From: Caldilineaceae bacterium
GTDB taxonomy: Bacteria > Chloroflexota > Anaerolineae > Caldilineales > Caldilineaceae
Assembly: GCA_018003515.1 (NCBI GenBank)
Contig: JAGNDO010000021.1
Location: 1 to 64,000 of the forward strand
Direction of reading: 5' to 3'
DNA: 64,000 bases
Part shown: piece after piece, positions 63,506-64,000 of the stretch
Layout: every line of letters starts with the position of its first letter
How positions within the stretch are numbered: position 1 is the stretch's first letter
Notes under the pieces: model-generated
Told to the model about the DNA's origin: nothing
The model's database searches: none
The model's input: only the letters and a program-made list of their open reading frames with translations
Position numbers and translations under genes: made by a program

Positions 63506-64000
63506 TTAGGCCCCATAATAGCCGCCGGTGCCGCTCTCCTCGCTGGCGTTGAGCAGGATGGCCCCGACGATGTGGGCGTTGACCTTCTCCAACAGGGCCT
63601 TGGCGCGCTGGGCCTGCTCGCGCTTGGTCTTGCCGGCGTTGATGGCCAGCACCACGCCGTCCACCTTGGCGGCCCACAGCGCGGCATCGGTCACGGCCAG
63701 GATGGGGGGGGCATCGCACAGGATGTAGTCGGCTTCGGGGGCAAGCTGGGCCAGGGCATCGGCCAGCCGGTTGGCGCTGATCAGGGCGATGGGGTTGGCC
63801 ACGGCGGGTCCGGCGGTCAGCACCCGCAGGCCTTTGACCGGTGTGTCTTGGATGGGGGGCGTGCCGCCATCTGCCAGCCAGGTGGAGAGGCCTGCCTGGT
63901 TGGCCAGGCCGAAGATCTCGTGCTGTTGCGGGCGGCGCAGATCGCCGTCCACCACCAGGACTTTGGCCCCGGCCTGGGCCATGACCACGGCCAGGTTGGC
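63506..64000 (-). CDS. Tyrosine autokinase of polysaccharide export (C-terminal part)
   Basis: The last 160-odd residues of a BY-kinase (CpsD/CapB/Wzc-type). LVVDGDLRRPQQHEIFG is the Walker A' (DxDLRxP) motif and DYILCDAPPILAVTDAA the Walker B (D-x-PP). The C-terminal tail is short (GTGGYYGA) with two tyrosines, a minimal version of the usual phosphorylated Tyr cluster. The N-terminal part, including Walker A, lies outside the window. It predicts regulation of polysaccharide chain length and export. Confidence 0.88.
   Translation of the reverse strand, partial: ANLAVVMAQAGAKVLVVDGDLRRPQQHEIFGLANQAGLSTWLADGGTPPIQDTPVKGLRVLTAGPAVANPIALISANRLADALAQLAPEADYILCDAPPILAVTDAALWAAKVDGVVLAINAGKTKREQAQRAKALLEKVNAHIVGAILLNASEESGTGGYYGA

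Overview
The window looks like chromosome from a high-GC member of the Chloroflexota (Anaerolineae/Caldilineae-like). This is inferred from gene content and style: BMP-type nucleoside transporters, a Ycf45/SpoIIIAA-R3H ATPase next to tmk and a DarA-type c-di-AMP receptor, CAP-LysM proteins, lipoproteins with Ala/Pro-rich linkers, and very rich intergenic short repeats. No 16S or other marker is present to confirm it. I saw no rRNA, tRNA or CRISPR.

Layout. 1-10.4 kb: two paralogous BMP-family (nucleoside/purine-type) ABC importer operons, separated by a small DUF457-like membrane protein, a DUF2442 protein and a family-4 glycosyltransferase. 10.6-11.4 kb: a secreted LysM protein. 11.7-21.9 kb: a probable defence island with a 1747-residue Eco57I-type methyltransferase with a possible C-terminal HEPN-like motif, a Fic protein on the opposite strand, and a PLD-SNF2 helicase. 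22.0-25.7 kb: cobalamin-dependent methionine synthase (metH). 25.8-28.9 kb: small toxin-antitoxin-like genes around a PIG-L deacetylase. 28.9-33.0 kb: an overlapping operon of two DUF488 proteins and a RecQ helicase with an unusual N-terminal (dual-OB-like) domain. 33.2-43.6 kb: ten genes on the minus strand read as Lrp, potA-potB-potC-potD, a putrescine-type aminotransferase, then potD-potA-potB-potC, i.e. two complete polyamine importers flanking the catabolic enzyme under a likely Lrp/AsnC regulator. 44-49.4 kb: a phosphoglycerate-mutase/phosphopentomutase-like enzyme, a large polytopic protein and malQ. 49.4-51.6 kb: an AT-richer BsuBI/PstI-type endonuclease with an m5C methyltransferase. 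51.7-59 kb: rhomboid, gmk, FmdB-like zinc ribbon, darA, tmk, R3H ATPase, a GNAT-like protein and a CAP-LysM protein. 59-64 kb: a K+ channel with RCK domain, a double GNAT protein, dTDP-glucose 4,6-dehydratase, an unknown protein and the C-terminal part of a tyrosine autokinase, suggesting that an exopolysaccharide locus continues to the right.

The most striking structure is not a gene. At many gene ends there is a long hairpin whose arms are perfect or nearly so, whose sequence differs completely from locus to locus, and which in many cases is built from tandem 6-9-nt 'words' (most often 7). Several overlap or abut stop codons, most lack a U-run, and one has been interrupted by a 179-bp MITE-like element with 25-bp terminal inverted repeats and an 8-bp target duplication. 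Similar single-arm word arrays sit upstream of genes and even inside coding ends. This resembles the short tandemly repeated sequences of cyanobacteria, but arranged as inverted pairs at 3' ends.
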